Positions 1 to 5,214 of a stretch of DNA of 5,801 bases are shown here, piece by piece (the stretch's first letter is position 1; every line of letters starts with the position of its first letter). The position numbers were made by a program, and so were the translations under genes. The notes beneath the pieces were generated by a model. It was not told the DNA's origin. It was given only the letters and a program-made list of their open reading frames with translations, and searched no databases. The DNA is from Gammaproteobacteria bacterium. Lineage in GTDB: Bacteria; Pseudomonadota; Gammaproteobacteria; Pseudomonadales; Pseudomonadaceae. The DNA lies in assembly GCA_012735335.1 (NCBI GenBank), contig JAAYHO010000005.1, positions 1 through 5,801 on the forward strand, written 5' to 3'.

Positions 1-963
1 AACGCCTCCCTGCTGCGGCGCAACTTCGAGGGTTCCTCGGTGCTCTATGTGCCGAAGATCTACTGGGACTGGTGCCGTCACAAGGTGCTGGTGATGGGGC
101 TCATCAAGGGCATTCCGGTCACCGATATCGACACCCTCAAGGCCCAGGGTACCGATATGAAAAAGCTCGCCGAGCGCGGTGTCGAGGTATTCTTCGCCCA
201 GGTGTTCCGCGACAGTTTCTTCCATGCCGACATGCACCCGGGCAATATCTTCGTCGCCCATGGCCGCCCCGATGACCCGCAATACATCGCCATCGACTTC
301 GGTATCGTCGGCAGCCTGACCCCGGAAGATCAGACCTACCTGGCGCGCAACCTGATGGCCTTCTTCAAACGCGACTACCGCCGGGTGGCCCAGCTGCATA
401 TCGATTCCGGCTGGGTGCCGCCGGAAACCCGGGTCAACGAATTCGAGGCGGCAATCCGCAGCGTCTGCGAGCCGATCTTCGAGCGGCCACTCAAGGACAT
501 CTCCTTCGGCCAGCTGCTGCTGCGTCTGTTCCAGACCGCCCGGCGCTTCAATATGGAAGTGCAGCCGCAACTGGTACTGCTGCAGAAGACCCTGCTCAAT
601 ATCGAGGGCCTGGGCCGCCAGCTGTATCCGGAACTGGATCTGTGGCGTACCGGCAAACCCTATCTGGAACGCTGGATGCGCGAACGCGCCAGCCCACGCC
701 GCCAGTTGCACACCCTGCGCCAGCACATGGAGCGCATTCCACCGCTGCTGCAGACCACCCACCGGGCGCTGGACAACATAGCCCGATGGGAGCACCATCC
801 GCAGGCGCGGCGCAGTGATGCCCGGGCCCTGCGTCTACTGGGTGCAGCCCTGCTGGCACTGGGTGCCAGCAGCCTGGGTAGCGATGTGAGCCTGTGGCCA
901 CAGACGCCGCCCGCCTACTGGCTTTCCCTGGCTGCCGGCCTCTGGCTGGTACTGCGCCGCTGA
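1..963 (+). CDS. ubiB: UbiB, ubiquinone biosynthesis atypical kinase/ATPase (5'-truncated by window edge)
   Basis: Frame 1 is open from the first base, so the gene starts upstream; about 320 C-terminal residues of a protein usually near 540 aa are visible. UbiB belongs to the ABC1/ADCK/COQ8 family of protein-kinase-like ATPases needed for aerobic coenzyme Q synthesis and acts at the inner membrane. Visible evidence: the catalytic-loop motif [10 protein letters not shown] (visible residues 75-84, nt 223-252), a metal-binding DFG (residues 99-101, nt 295-303), and long stretches close to E. coli UbiB as I recall it, such as [15 protein letters not shown], SGWVPP and [19 protein letters not shown]. 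Two hydrophobic segments at the C terminus (about 277-293 and 305-318) match the family's paired membrane anchors. The family's KxGQ motif would lie upstream, outside the window. The GTG at 40 is an internal codon, not the start. hisI follows after 23 bp. Identification is secure. Confidence 0.97.
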   Translation, partial: NASLLRRNFEGSSVLYVPKIYWDWCRHKVLVMGLIKGIPVTDIDTLKAQGTDMKKLAERGVEVFFAQVFRDSFFHADMHPGNIFVAHGRPDDPQYIAIDFGIVGSLTPEDQTYLARNLMAFFKRDYRRVAQLHIDSGWVPPETRVNEFEAAIRSVCEPIFERPLKDISFGQLLLRLFQTARRFNMEVQPQLVLLQKTLLNIEGLGRQLYPELDLWRTGKPYLERWMRERASPRRQLHTLRQHMERIPPLLQTTHRALDNIARWEHHPQARRSDARALRLLGAALLALGASSLGSDVSLWPQTPPAYWLSLAAGLWLVLRR

Positions 964-966
964 CCC

Positions 967-990
967 ATGACAAGCGATACGACACCATGA
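967..990 (+). other. Seven-codon mini-ORF bridging ubiB and hisI (tentative)
   Basis: An ATG 3 bp after the ubiB stop opens a 7-codon frame (MTSDTTP). Its TGA (988-990) overlaps the hisI start codon as ATGA (987-990). It has no clear Shine-Dalgarno of its own. If translated by ribosomes finishing ubiB, it could hand them to hisI, which also lacks a clear Shine-Dalgarno. With such a short frame, chance is an equally good explanation. Confidence 0.2.
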
Positions 991-1400
991 CCGATACCCC
1001 CAACGACACCGCCTGGCTGGACTGCATCAAATGGGATGCCAACGGCCTGATACCGGCCATCGCCCAGGATGCGGCAAGCGGTCGCGTGCTGATGGTCGCC
1101 TGGATGAACCGCGAAGCGTTACAGTTGACCGTACAGGAGAACCGCGCCATCTATTGGTCACGTTCACGGGCCAGACTGTGGCGCAAGGGTGAGGAGTCGG
1201 GGCACGTACAGATCCTGCATGAGCTGCGCCTGGACTGCGATAATGATGTGATCATCATGCAGGTCGAACAGCGCGGCGGGATCGCCTGCCACACGGGGCG
1301 GCAGAGCTGCTTCTACAAGGTTTTCAAAGATGGGCGCTGGCAGGATACTGATCCTGTCATCCGCAACCCGGAAGATATCTATGAGCACAAGCATGAATGA
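987..1400 (+). CDS. hisI: HisI, phosphoribosyl-AMP cyclohydrolase
   Basis: Cytoplasmic enzyme that hydrolyses the adenine ring of phosphoribosyl-AMP (third step of histidine biosynthesis) to give ProFAR. The 137-aa product has the family features: [14 protein letters not shown] (32-45), [19 protein letters not shown] (55-73), the metal-site cluster D83-C84-D85-N-D87, and CHTGRQSC with Cys101 and Cys108. Cys84, Cys101 and Cys108 are the expected zinc ligands, and the three aspartates the expected Mg2+ ligands. All are present, so it should be active. It is a stand-alone HisI, as in pseudomonads, not the HisIE fusion of enterics. The ATG at 987 is chosen because upstream in-frame sequence is the end of ubiB in another frame and because family proteins begin about 10 residues before the W-L-D/K-W region. 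No strong ribosome binding site precedes it; coupling to ubiB is plausible. It overlaps hisE at its 3' end. Confidence 0.97.
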   Translation: MTDTPNDTAWLDCIKWDANGLIPAIAQDAASGRVLMVAWMNREALQLTVQENRAIYWSRSRARLWRKGEESGHVQILHELRLDCDNDVIIMQVEQRGGIACHTGRQSCFYKVFKDGRWQDTDPVIRNPEDIYEHKHE

Positions 1401-1725
1401 CACCCTGCAGCGCTTGGCCGAAGTGCTGGAACAGCGCAAGCAGGCCCCGGCGGACAGCTCCTATGTTGCCAGCCTGCATGCCAAGGGGCTGAACAAGATT
1501 CTCGAGAAGGTCGGCGAGGAGTGCACCGAGACCCTGCTGGCGGCCAAGGACTGTCAGCACGGCGGAGACAAGACCGAGCTGATTTATGAAACCGCCGATC
1601 TGTGGTTTCATAGTCTGGTCATGCTCAGCCATCTGGATCTCGGCCCGGATGATGTATTGAAGGAACTGGAACGGCGTTTTGACTTGTCCGGCCTGGCCGA
1701 GAAAGCAGCGCGAGACACTAAATAG
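1393..1725 (+). CDS. hisE: HisE, phosphoribosyl-ATP pyrophosphatase
   Basis: Removes pyrophosphate from phosphoribosyl-ATP (second step of histidine synthesis), making the substrate of the neighbouring HisI. The 110-aa all-helical product has the MazG-like metal motifs: KVGEE (39-43, Glu42/Glu43) and YETADLWFH (65-73, Glu66/Asp69). It also carries the LNKILEK and ELERRF segments I know from Pseudomonas HisE. Two starts are possible. ATG 1393 gives M-N-D-T-L-Q-R-L, matching the usual M-x-D-T-L start of pseudomonad HisE, and overlaps hisI by 8 bp. ATG 1381 adds MSTS, overlaps hisI by 20 bp and has a better placed GGAAG (1370-1374). I favour 1393 on conservation, with moderate confidence in the exact start. 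Either way, hisI-hisE translation is coupled by overlap. Confidence 0.95.
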   Translation: MNDTLQRLAEVLEQRKQAPADSSYVASLHAKGLNKILEKVGEECTETLLAAKDCQHGGDKTELIYETADLWFHSLVMLSHLDLGPDDVLKELERRFDLSGLAEKAARDTK

Positions 1726-1736
1726 GGCTTGGCCCT
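1724..1736 (+). other. Small GC-rich hairpin at the hisE end, abutting the tatA ribosome binding site
   Basis: AGGGC (1724-1728) and GCCCT (1732-1736) are perfect reverse complements around a TTG loop. The stem begins in the hisE stop codon and ends one base before the GGAGG of tatA. There is no T-run, so it is not a standard intrinsic terminator. A role in mRNA processing or in setting tatA translation is possible but unproven; a 5-bp stem can also arise by chance. Confidence 0.35.
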
Positions 1737-1741
1737 GGAGG
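1737..1741 (+). promoter_or_regulatory. Shine-Dalgarno of tatA
   Basis: GGAGG lies 5 bases before ATG 1747. This fixes the tatA start against the in-frame TTG at 1729, which would give a longer N terminus (MALEVE...) not found in TatA proteins. It is the strongest ribosome binding site in the + strand housekeeping block, which fits the excess of TatA over TatB and TatC known from studied Tat systems. Confidence 0.8.
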
Positions 1742-1746
1742 TTGAA

Positions 1747-1977
1747 ATGGGTTTAGGTGGAATCAGTATCTGGCAACTGGCAATCATCCTGCTGATCGTT
1801 ATCCTGCTGTTCGGCACCAAGCGGCTGAAGGGCATCGGTTCTGACGTCGGCGAGGCCATCAAGGGCTTCCGCAAGTCCATGAACGATGATGAAAAGCCCT
1901 CCGTGGAAGAGCACAAGGGCGAGACCCTGGATGTGCAGGCGGAAAAGAAAACGGAATCCACTTCGCACAAGGACTGA
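1747..1977 (+). CDS. tatA: TatA, Sec-independent protein translocase pore subunit
   Basis: Small membrane protein (76 aa) that assembles at the TatBC receptor to let folded twin-arginine precursors cross the inner membrane. The architecture is complete: a short periplasmic N terminus (MGLGGIS), one transmembrane helix (about 7-22), the hinge Phe22-Gly23 at the conserved [10 protein letters not shown], an amphipathic helix (about 25-45, ending GFRKSM), and a charged, probably flexible tail rich in Glu and Lys. TatA is told from TatB by the FG hinge (TatB has GP) and by a polar residue early in the helix: Gln10 here, Glu8 in TatB. The gap to hisE is 21 bp, and tatB begins 6 bp after the stop, so it is co-transcribed with its partners. 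Confidence 0.97.
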   Translation: MGLGGISIWQLAIILLIVILLFGTKRLKGIGSDVGEAIKGFRKSMNDDEKPSVEEHKGETLDVQAEKKTESTSHKD

Positions 1978-1983
1978 TGGTCC

Positions 1984-2373
1984 ATGTTTGATATCGGTTT
2001 TCTGGAAATGGTGGTGGTGGCGGTGGTCGCCCTGCTGGTGCTTGGCCCGGACAAACTGCCCGGTGCCGTGCGCATGGCCGGGCTGTATATCGGCCGCATC
2101 AAGCGCAGCATGGCCGAAGTACGCAGCCAGGTAGAGCGGGAGATCGGTGCCGACGAACTGCGCCAGACCCTGCATAACGAGAAGATCATGGCGGAGCTGA
2201 CCAAGAAACCCGGCAGCTCCAACGTGAACCGCTCCGCTGCACAGAATAAAGACAGCAAGGACGTGCCCGCGGCAACCGAACCAGCCGCCACCGACACCCC
2301 GGCTCCCCAGGCCACCAGCAGCGCGCCGGATTCGGACGCTGCATCCGACGATGACCCGAACACACGCACATGA
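1984..2373 (+). CDS. tatB: TatB, twin-arginine translocase receptor subunit
   Basis: TatB works with TatC as the receptor that recognises and holds twin-arginine signal peptides. The 129-aa product starts MFDIGFLE with the diagnostic Glu8, followed by a transmembrane helix (about 8-20), the Gly21-Pro22 hinge in VLGPDKLP, and an amphipathic/coiled helical region (about 24-70). The C-terminal third (about 76-129) is low-complexity, rich in Ala, Pro, Ser, Thr and Asp, and probably disordered, as is common in pseudomonad TatB. AAGGA (1969-1973), 10 bases before the ATG, is a moderate ribosome binding site. The stop codon overlaps the tatC start as ATGA (2370-2373). Identification is secure. Confidence 0.97.
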   Translation: MFDIGFLEMVVVAVVALLVLGPDKLPGAVRMAGLYIGRIKRSMAEVRSQVEREIGADELRQTLHNEKIMAELTKKPGSSNVNRSAAQNKDSKDVPAATEPAATDTPAPQATSSAPDSDAASDDDPNTRT

Positions 2374-3164
2374 GTGACAAATTACCCCAGCAGACTCCCG
2401 ATGAAGGTCAGATGCCGCTGGTAGCCCACCTGACCGAACTGCGCTCGCGGCTGCTGCGCATTGTGCTGATCTGGCTGGTGATCTTCCTTGGCCTGTTCTA
2501 CTTCGCCAACGATCTGTACACCTTCATTTCCGAGCCGCTGCGCGCCTACCTGCCGGAAGGTGCCAGCATGATCGCCACGGACGTGGCCTCACCGTTCCTG
2601 ACGCCGTTCAAGCTGGCGCTGATCTGCGCGCTGTTCCTGGCCATGCCCTTTATCCTGCACCAGTTCTGGGGCTTCATCGCCCCCGGCCTGTACAAGCATG
2701 AAAAGCGCATAGCCCTGCCGCTGCTGGCCTCGAGCATCATCCTGTTCTATTCCGGCATGGCCTTCGCCTACTTCGTGGTATTCCCACTGGTGTTCGGCTT
2801 CTTCACCAGCGTCGCTCCGGAAGGGGTGACGGTGATGACCGACATCAGCGCCTACCTCGACTTCGTCATGACCCTGTTCCTGGCCTTCGGTCTGTCCTTC
2901 GAGATCCCGGTAGCCACCGTACTGCTGGTGCTGGCCGGTGCGGTGGACGTGGCCAAGCTCAAGCAGATCCGTGGCTACGTCATCGTCGGCTGCTTCGTCA
3001 TCAGCATGCTGCTGACCCCGCCGGACGTGATCTCCCAGACCCTGCTGGCCGTGCCCATGTGGCTGCTGTACGAGGTGGGCATCCTGTTTGCCGGGGTACT
3101 CAAACCGGTCAAGCGCGAAGGTGCCGACGAAGGTCAGGCTCAGGACGACAACCCCAGCGCATGA
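2370..3164 (+). CDS. tatC: TatC, core signal-peptide receptor of the twin-arginine translocase
   Basis: Polytopic inner-membrane protein (264 aa; six transmembrane helices expected) that binds the RR signal peptide and organises the TatBC complex. Family landmarks: [10 protein letters not shown] (20-29) with Glu23 and Arg25, IATDVASPF (68-76), [12 protein letters not shown] (102-113) with Glu111, the PxxxxFY-like [15 protein letters not shown] stretch (131-145), SFEIPVA (176-182) with Glu178, and [11 protein letters not shown] (213-223) with Asp219. With an 8-residue offset these match E. coli Glu15, Arg17, Glu103, Glu170 and Asp211, which are important for signal-peptide binding or function. 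The N terminus is about 8 residues longer than in E. coli. No Shine-Dalgarno is visible before the ATG, which overlaps the tatB stop, so translation probably depends on reinitiation after tatB. Confidence 0.98.
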   Translation: MSDKLPQQTPDEGQMPLVAHLTELRSRLLRIVLIWLVIFLGLFYFANDLYTFISEPLRAYLPEGASMIATDVASPFLTPFKLALICALFLAMPFILHQFWGFIAPGLYKHEKRIALPLLASSIILFYSGMAFAYFVVFPLVFGFFTSVAPEGVTVMTDISAYLDFVMTLFLAFGLSFEIPVATVLLVLAGAVDVAKLKQIRGYVIVGCFVISMLLTPPDVISQTLLAVPMWLLYEVGILFAGVLKPVKREGADEGQAQDDNPSA

Positions 3165-3868
3165 ACCTGTTGCTGCTGGAGGAGCAGGACTTCATCAGTC
3201 CGCAGCGGGTACGCCTCAGCGGCCGTCGGTTGCAGCATATGCGCGAGATCCATCAGGCGGGCCCCGGCGACAGCCTGCGGGTCGGCCGGATCGGCGGACT
3301 GATGGGGGAAGGCCGGATTGTCTCGCTGGATGCGACCGCCGCCGAACTGGAGGTCCAGCTCGACCAGCCGCCGCCGCCCAAGCTGCCGCTGACCCTGCTG
3401 CTGGCCATGCCCCGGCCCAAGATGTTCCGCCGTATCCTGCAGCACTGCGCCAGCCTCGGCGTGGCCGAGATCATCCTGCTCAACAGCTACCGGGTGGAAA
3501 AGAGCTTCTGGCAGACGCCCTTCCTGCAGCCGGAGGTGATCCGCGAGAACCTGCTGCTGGGGCTGGAACAGGCACGCGACACCCTGTTGCCGACAGTGCA
3601 GATCGAAAAGCGCTTCAAACCCTTTGTCGAAGACCGACTGCCGGCACTGGCCGCCGGCACCACCGGACTGGTCGCCCATCCCGGGGACTATCCGCCCTGC
3701 CCCCGGGCGGTAACCGGCCCCATAACCCTGGCCATCGGCCCGGAGGGTGGCTGGATTCCCTATGAAGTCGACAAGCTGCGCGCCGCCGGACTGCAACCGA
3801 TCCAGCTCGGCGAGCGCATTCTGCGGGTGGAAACGGCGGTGACGGCGCTGATCGCCCGGCTGGGCTGA
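3161..3868 (+). CDS. rsmE: RsmE, 16S rRNA (uracil(1498)-N3)-methyltransferase
   Basis: SPOUT-class methyltransferase that uses S-adenosylmethionine to methylate N3 of U1498 in 16S rRNA on the small subunit. The 235-aa product shows a PUA-like N-terminal domain (about 1-70; SGRRLQHM at 20-27, then VLR/GD-type GDSLRVG at 36-42). A knotted SPOUT domain follows, with [23 protein letters not shown] (79-101), GPEGGW (193-198) and [11 protein letters not shown] (216-226). The last two form the SAM-binding knot typical of RsmE. ATG 3161 is chosen because it overlaps the tatC stop (ATGA, 3161-3164) and gives the usual N terminus; open frame further upstream lies inside tatC. There is no visible Shine-Dalgarno, so it appears coupled to tatC. 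It is the last gene of the block; its stop directly abuts that of the convergent HxlR gene. Confidence 0.96.
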   Translation: MNLLLLEEQDFISPQRVRLSGRRLQHMREIHQAGPGDSLRVGRIGGLMGEGRIVSLDATAAELEVQLDQPPPPKLPLTLLLAMPRPKMFRRILQHCASLGVAEIILLNSYRVEKSFWQTPFLQPEVIRENLLLGLEQARDTLLPTVQIEKRFKPFVEDRLPALAAGTTGLVAHPGDYPPCPRAVTGPITLAIGPEGGWIPYEVDKLRAAGLQPIQLGERILRVETAVTALIARLG

Positions 3869-3874
3869 TCAGCC
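3863..3874. repeat. 12-bp perfect palindrome containing both convergent stop codons
   Basis: GGCTGATCAGCC is self-complementary around 3868/3869. Its central TGATCA is the rsmE stop (3866-3868) followed directly by the reverse complement of the HxlR-gene stop (3869-3871). It has no spacer loop and no T-run, so it is not a canonical terminator. Confidence 0.6.
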
Positions 3875-4357
3875 AGCCGAAGGCAGCACCGGTGCCAGCT
3901 CTTCGGCACTCCAGCCCTCGCCCAGCTGTACCCGGACATCCCGGGCGCCCACCGCCTCGCCACATTCGGAACAGGTGGTGATCGGGCGCATCACCTGACC
4001 ACAGCCCTTGTGCACATGCTGAATCGGCGCACCCCGCTCATCGGCCATGTGCCGATCGCCCCAACTGACCAGCGCCAGCACCGCCGCATGCAGCTCCAGG
4101 CCACGTTCGGTCAGCCGGTATTCCTCGCGCAGCGGGCGCTGCTGGTAGGGCACCTTGACCAGCACACCATATTCCACCAGTTTCTTCAGACGGTCGGAGA
4201 GCAGGTGCCGGGTTACCCCGAGGCGCTTCTCGAACTCATCAAAGCGGCGGATGCCGAGAAAGCAGTCGCGCAATATCAACAGCGTCCAGCGATCCCCGAC
4301 CACCGCCAGGGTGCGCGACAACGAGCAGGGCTGCTGATCCAGTTCTTCCCAACGCAT
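3869..4357 (-). CDS. HxlR-family winged helix-turn-helix transcriptional regulator
   Basis: DNA-binding regulator of 162 aa. The N-terminal part has the family hallmark Cys11-x9-G-D-R-W-T-L-L-I-L-R (11-30), then RRFDEFEKRLGVTRHLLSDRLKKLVEYGVL (37-66), covering the recognition helix, and a wing followed by EYRLTERGLEL (79-89). The C-terminal part carries His116, Cys119, Cys129 and Cys132 in an HxxC...CxxC arrangement that looks like a small zinc ribbon; this tail occurs in a subset of HxlR proteins. Cys11 sits where redox-sensing members (for example YodB/HypR) have their reactive cysteine; sensing here is inference. ATG 4357 is favoured over the upstream TTG at 4399 because GGAGG (complement of 4364-4368) lies 6 bases before it. 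It is divergent from the SDR gene, the usual layout for a local regulator that controls its neighbour and itself. Confidence 0.92.
   Translation of the reverse strand: MRWEELDQQPCSLSRTLAVVGDRWTLLILRDCFLGIRRFDEFEKRLGVTRHLLSDRLKKLVEYGVLVKVPYQQRPLREEYRLTERGLELHAAVLALVSWGDRHMADERGAPIQHVHKGCGQVMRPITTCSECGEAVGARDVRVQLGEGWSAEELAPVLPSAG
3876..3907. repeat. Interrupted inverted repeat with an inner palindrome, in the 3' end of the HxlR gene
   Basis: GCCGAAG (3876-3882) is the exact reverse complement of CTTCGGC (3901-3907). The 18-bp interval holds a 10-bp palindrome GCACCGGTGC (3886-3895). It lies just downstream of rsmE on the + strand, where a transcript end would be expected, but no T-run follows on either strand. 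It is also coding sequence for the last residues of the regulator, so it may be incidental. Confidence 0.35.
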
Positions 4358-4363
4358 GGCGGG

Positions 4364-4368
4364 CCTCC
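4364..4368 (-). promoter_or_regulatory. Shine-Dalgarno of the HxlR regulator
   Basis: On the - strand this reads GGAGG, 6 bases before ATG 4357. It decides the start against the longer frame that would begin at a TTG (4399) inside the promoter region. Confidence 0.8.
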
Positions 4369-4392
4369 AGCAAATAATAGCCAGAGCATAGC

Positions 4393-4398
4393 TTGACA
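4393..4398 (+). promoter_or_regulatory. Candidate -35 element (TTGACA) of the SDR unit
   Basis: Exact match to the sigma70 -35 consensus, 74 bp before the SDR start codon. The hexamer 17 bp downstream (GACCAT, 4416-4421) matches only 3 of 6 positions of TATAAT, and CATCAT (4419-4424) is 4 of 6 but at a 20-bp spacing. The -10 is therefore weak or misplaced, as in promoters needing an activator. Tentative. Confidence 0.35.
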
Positions 4399-4415
4399 AG
4401 TTCCAAAAAGAAACC
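4399..4415. promoter_or_regulatory. Candidate operator, repeat copy 1
   Basis: AGTTCCAAAAAGAAACC, 14 of 17 bases identical to the copy at 4428-4444. Core: GTTC (4400-4403), 7 bp, AAAC (4411-4414), a dyad with one mismatch. It starts directly after the TTGACA hexamer, so a protein bound here would block a + strand promoter. The likely ligand is the adjacent HxlR regulator, by position only. Confidence 0.5.
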
Positions 4416-4427
4416 GACCATCATGTC

Positions 4428-4444
4428 AGTTCCATAAAAGAACC
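4428..4444. promoter_or_regulatory. Candidate operator, repeat copy 2
   Basis: AGTTCCATAAAAGAACC, the second copy 29 bp downstream in the same orientation. Its core is a perfect dyad: GTTC (4429-4432), 7 bp, GAAC (4440-4443). Copy-to-copy distance is just under three helical turns, so two dimers would bind on roughly similar faces. It lies 28 bp before the SDR start codon. Confidence 0.5.
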
Positions 4445-4472
4445 ATTCAAAATAACAGCGGAGGAAAGCAGC

Positions 4473-5201
4473 ATGTCCAGAGCACCCGTAGCGGTAGTCA
4501 TAGGCGCCGGTGACGCCACCGGTGGCGCCATTGCCCGGCGCTTTGCCCGGGAAGGCTTCACCCTCTGCGTCACCCGCCGTCAGGCCGACAAACTCGAGCC
4601 GCTGGTCAGCAGCATCCAGGCCGACGGCGGCAGCGCCCACGCCTTCGGCTGCGATGCCCGCAGCGAGGAGCAGATGGTCGAGCTGTTTGCCCATATCGAG
4701 CAGGACATCGGCCCCATCGAGGTGGCGGTGTTCAATATCGGCGCCAACGTGCGCTTCGGCATTACCGAAACCACCGAGCGGGTCTATCGCAAGGTCTGGG
4801 AAATGGCCGCATTATCCGGTTTTCTGACCGGTCGCGAAGCAGCCAAGGCCATGCTGCCCCGGGGCCGTGGCACCATCATCTTCACTGGCGCGACCGCCTC
4901 GCTGCGCGGCGGCAGCGGTTTCAGCGCCTTCGCCGGGGCCAAGTTCGCCCTGCGCGCGCTGGCCCAGAGCATGGCCCGGGAGCTGGGGCCGCAGGGCATC
5001 CATGTCGCCCACCCGATCATCGACGGCGCCATCGACACTGCCTTCATCCGCGACAACTTCCCCGAGCGCTATACCCTCAATGAGCAGGACGGCATCCTCA
5101 ACCCCGAACATATCGCCGAGCAATACTGGCAGATCCATTGCCAGCCACGGGACAGCTGGACCCATGAGCTGGATCTCAGACCCTGGATGGAAACCTTTTG
5201 A
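4473..5201 (+). CDS. Atypical short-chain dehydrogenase/reductase (SDR), YxxxK tyrosine replaced by Phe
   Basis: A 242-aa Rossmann-fold protein of the SDR superfamily. The N-terminal strand and glycine-rich loop read VVIGAGDATGGAIARRFAREG (8-28), a variant of TGxxxGxG. Arg35-Arg36 after the second strand suggest NADP(H) preference. CDAR (60-63) and FNIGAN (87-92, for the usual NNAG) are cofactor-site equivalents. The active-site region IIFTGATASLRGG (135-147) and SAFAGAKFALRALAQSMARELG (151-172) keeps Lys157, but Phe153 (TTC, 4929-4931) stands where classical SDRs have the catalytic Tyr, and Ala140 falls at the usual Ser position. I recall homologues with the same substitution, so it is probably a subfamily trait and not decay. 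GGAGG (4460-4464) lies 8 bases before the ATG. The next gene follows after 13 bp, so the two form an operon. Substrate unknown; a 3-oxoacyl-ACP reductase label would be unsafe. Confidence 0.9.
   Translation: MSRAPVAVVIGAGDATGGAIARRFAREGFTLCVTRRQADKLEPLVSSIQADGGSAHAFGCDARSEEQMVELFAHIEQDIGPIEVAVFNIGANVRFGITETTERVYRKVWEMAALSGFLTGREAAKAMLPRGRGTIIFTGATASLRGGSGFSAFAGAKFALRALAQSMARELGPQGIHVAHPIIDGAIDTAFIRDNFPERYTLNEQDGILNPEHIAEQYWQIHCQPRDSWTHELDLRPWMETF
4514..4527. repeat. 14-bp perfect palindrome at the start of the SDR gene
   Basis: CGCCACCGGTGGCG is self-complementary and lies within overlapping inverted pairs (GGCGCC at 4503-4508 and 4524-4529; GGTG 4509-4512 with CACC 4517-4520). It encodes part of the glycine-rich loop, and Gly/Ala codons at high GC readily make such sequences. 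It could form mRNA structure about 40 bases into the message. Confidence 0.35.
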
Positions 5202-5214
5202 ACAGGAGCAGAAC

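Larger units (their letters stand above)
4358..4472. promoter_or_regulatory. Divergent promoter region between the HxlR regulator and the SDR gene
   Basis: The 115-bp gap between two divergent start codons is clearly richer in A/T than its surroundings. It must hold the promoters of both flanking units. It contains both ribosome binding sites (CCTCC at 4364-4368 for the - strand gene; GGAGG at 4460-4464 for the + strand gene), a TTGACA hexamer and two long direct repeats, listed separately. On the - strand I found no convincing -35/-10 pair; TATTAT (complement of about 4372-4377) is a possible -10 without a good -35. Confidence 0.7.

Noticed and set aside
596..1150. Long - strand open frame (184 codons) opposite ubiB/hisI
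   Set aside because: It lies antisense to two well-identified genes, its protein resembles no family I know, and it has the Ala/Gly/Pro/Arg/Cys-rich look of a GC-driven shadow frame.
1723..1746. Intrinsic terminator between hisE and tatA
   Set aside because: The hairpin stem is only 5 bp and is followed by the GGAGG of tatA, not by a T-run.
1608..2369. Long - strand open frame (253 codons) opposite hisE, tatA and tatB
   Set aside because: Ser/Arg-rich low-complexity product covering three genuine genes, with no recognisable domain. It is a shadow of the + strand codon pattern.
3088..3765. + strand frame of 225 codons overlapping rsmE, and a 218-codon - strand frame at 3140-3796
   Set aside because: rsmE in the correct frame has full SPOUT motifs; these are out-of-frame, Ala/Arg/Pro-rich or Gln/Gly-rich shadows.
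4010..4396. + strand frame (128 codons) inside the HxlR gene region
   Set aside because: It is antisense to the HxlR coding sequence, which has clear family motifs and a Shine-Dalgarno; the + strand product has none.
4358..4399. N-terminal extension of the HxlR protein from a TTG at 4399
   Set aside because: It would put coding sequence through the Shine-Dalgarno at 4364-4368 and the promoter region, and family members begin close to the Cys-x9-G-D-R-W motif.
4929..4931. The SDR as a pseudogene because of the missing Tyr
   Set aside because: The frame is intact, with a good ribosome binding site and an operon partner, and I recall homologues with the same replacement.
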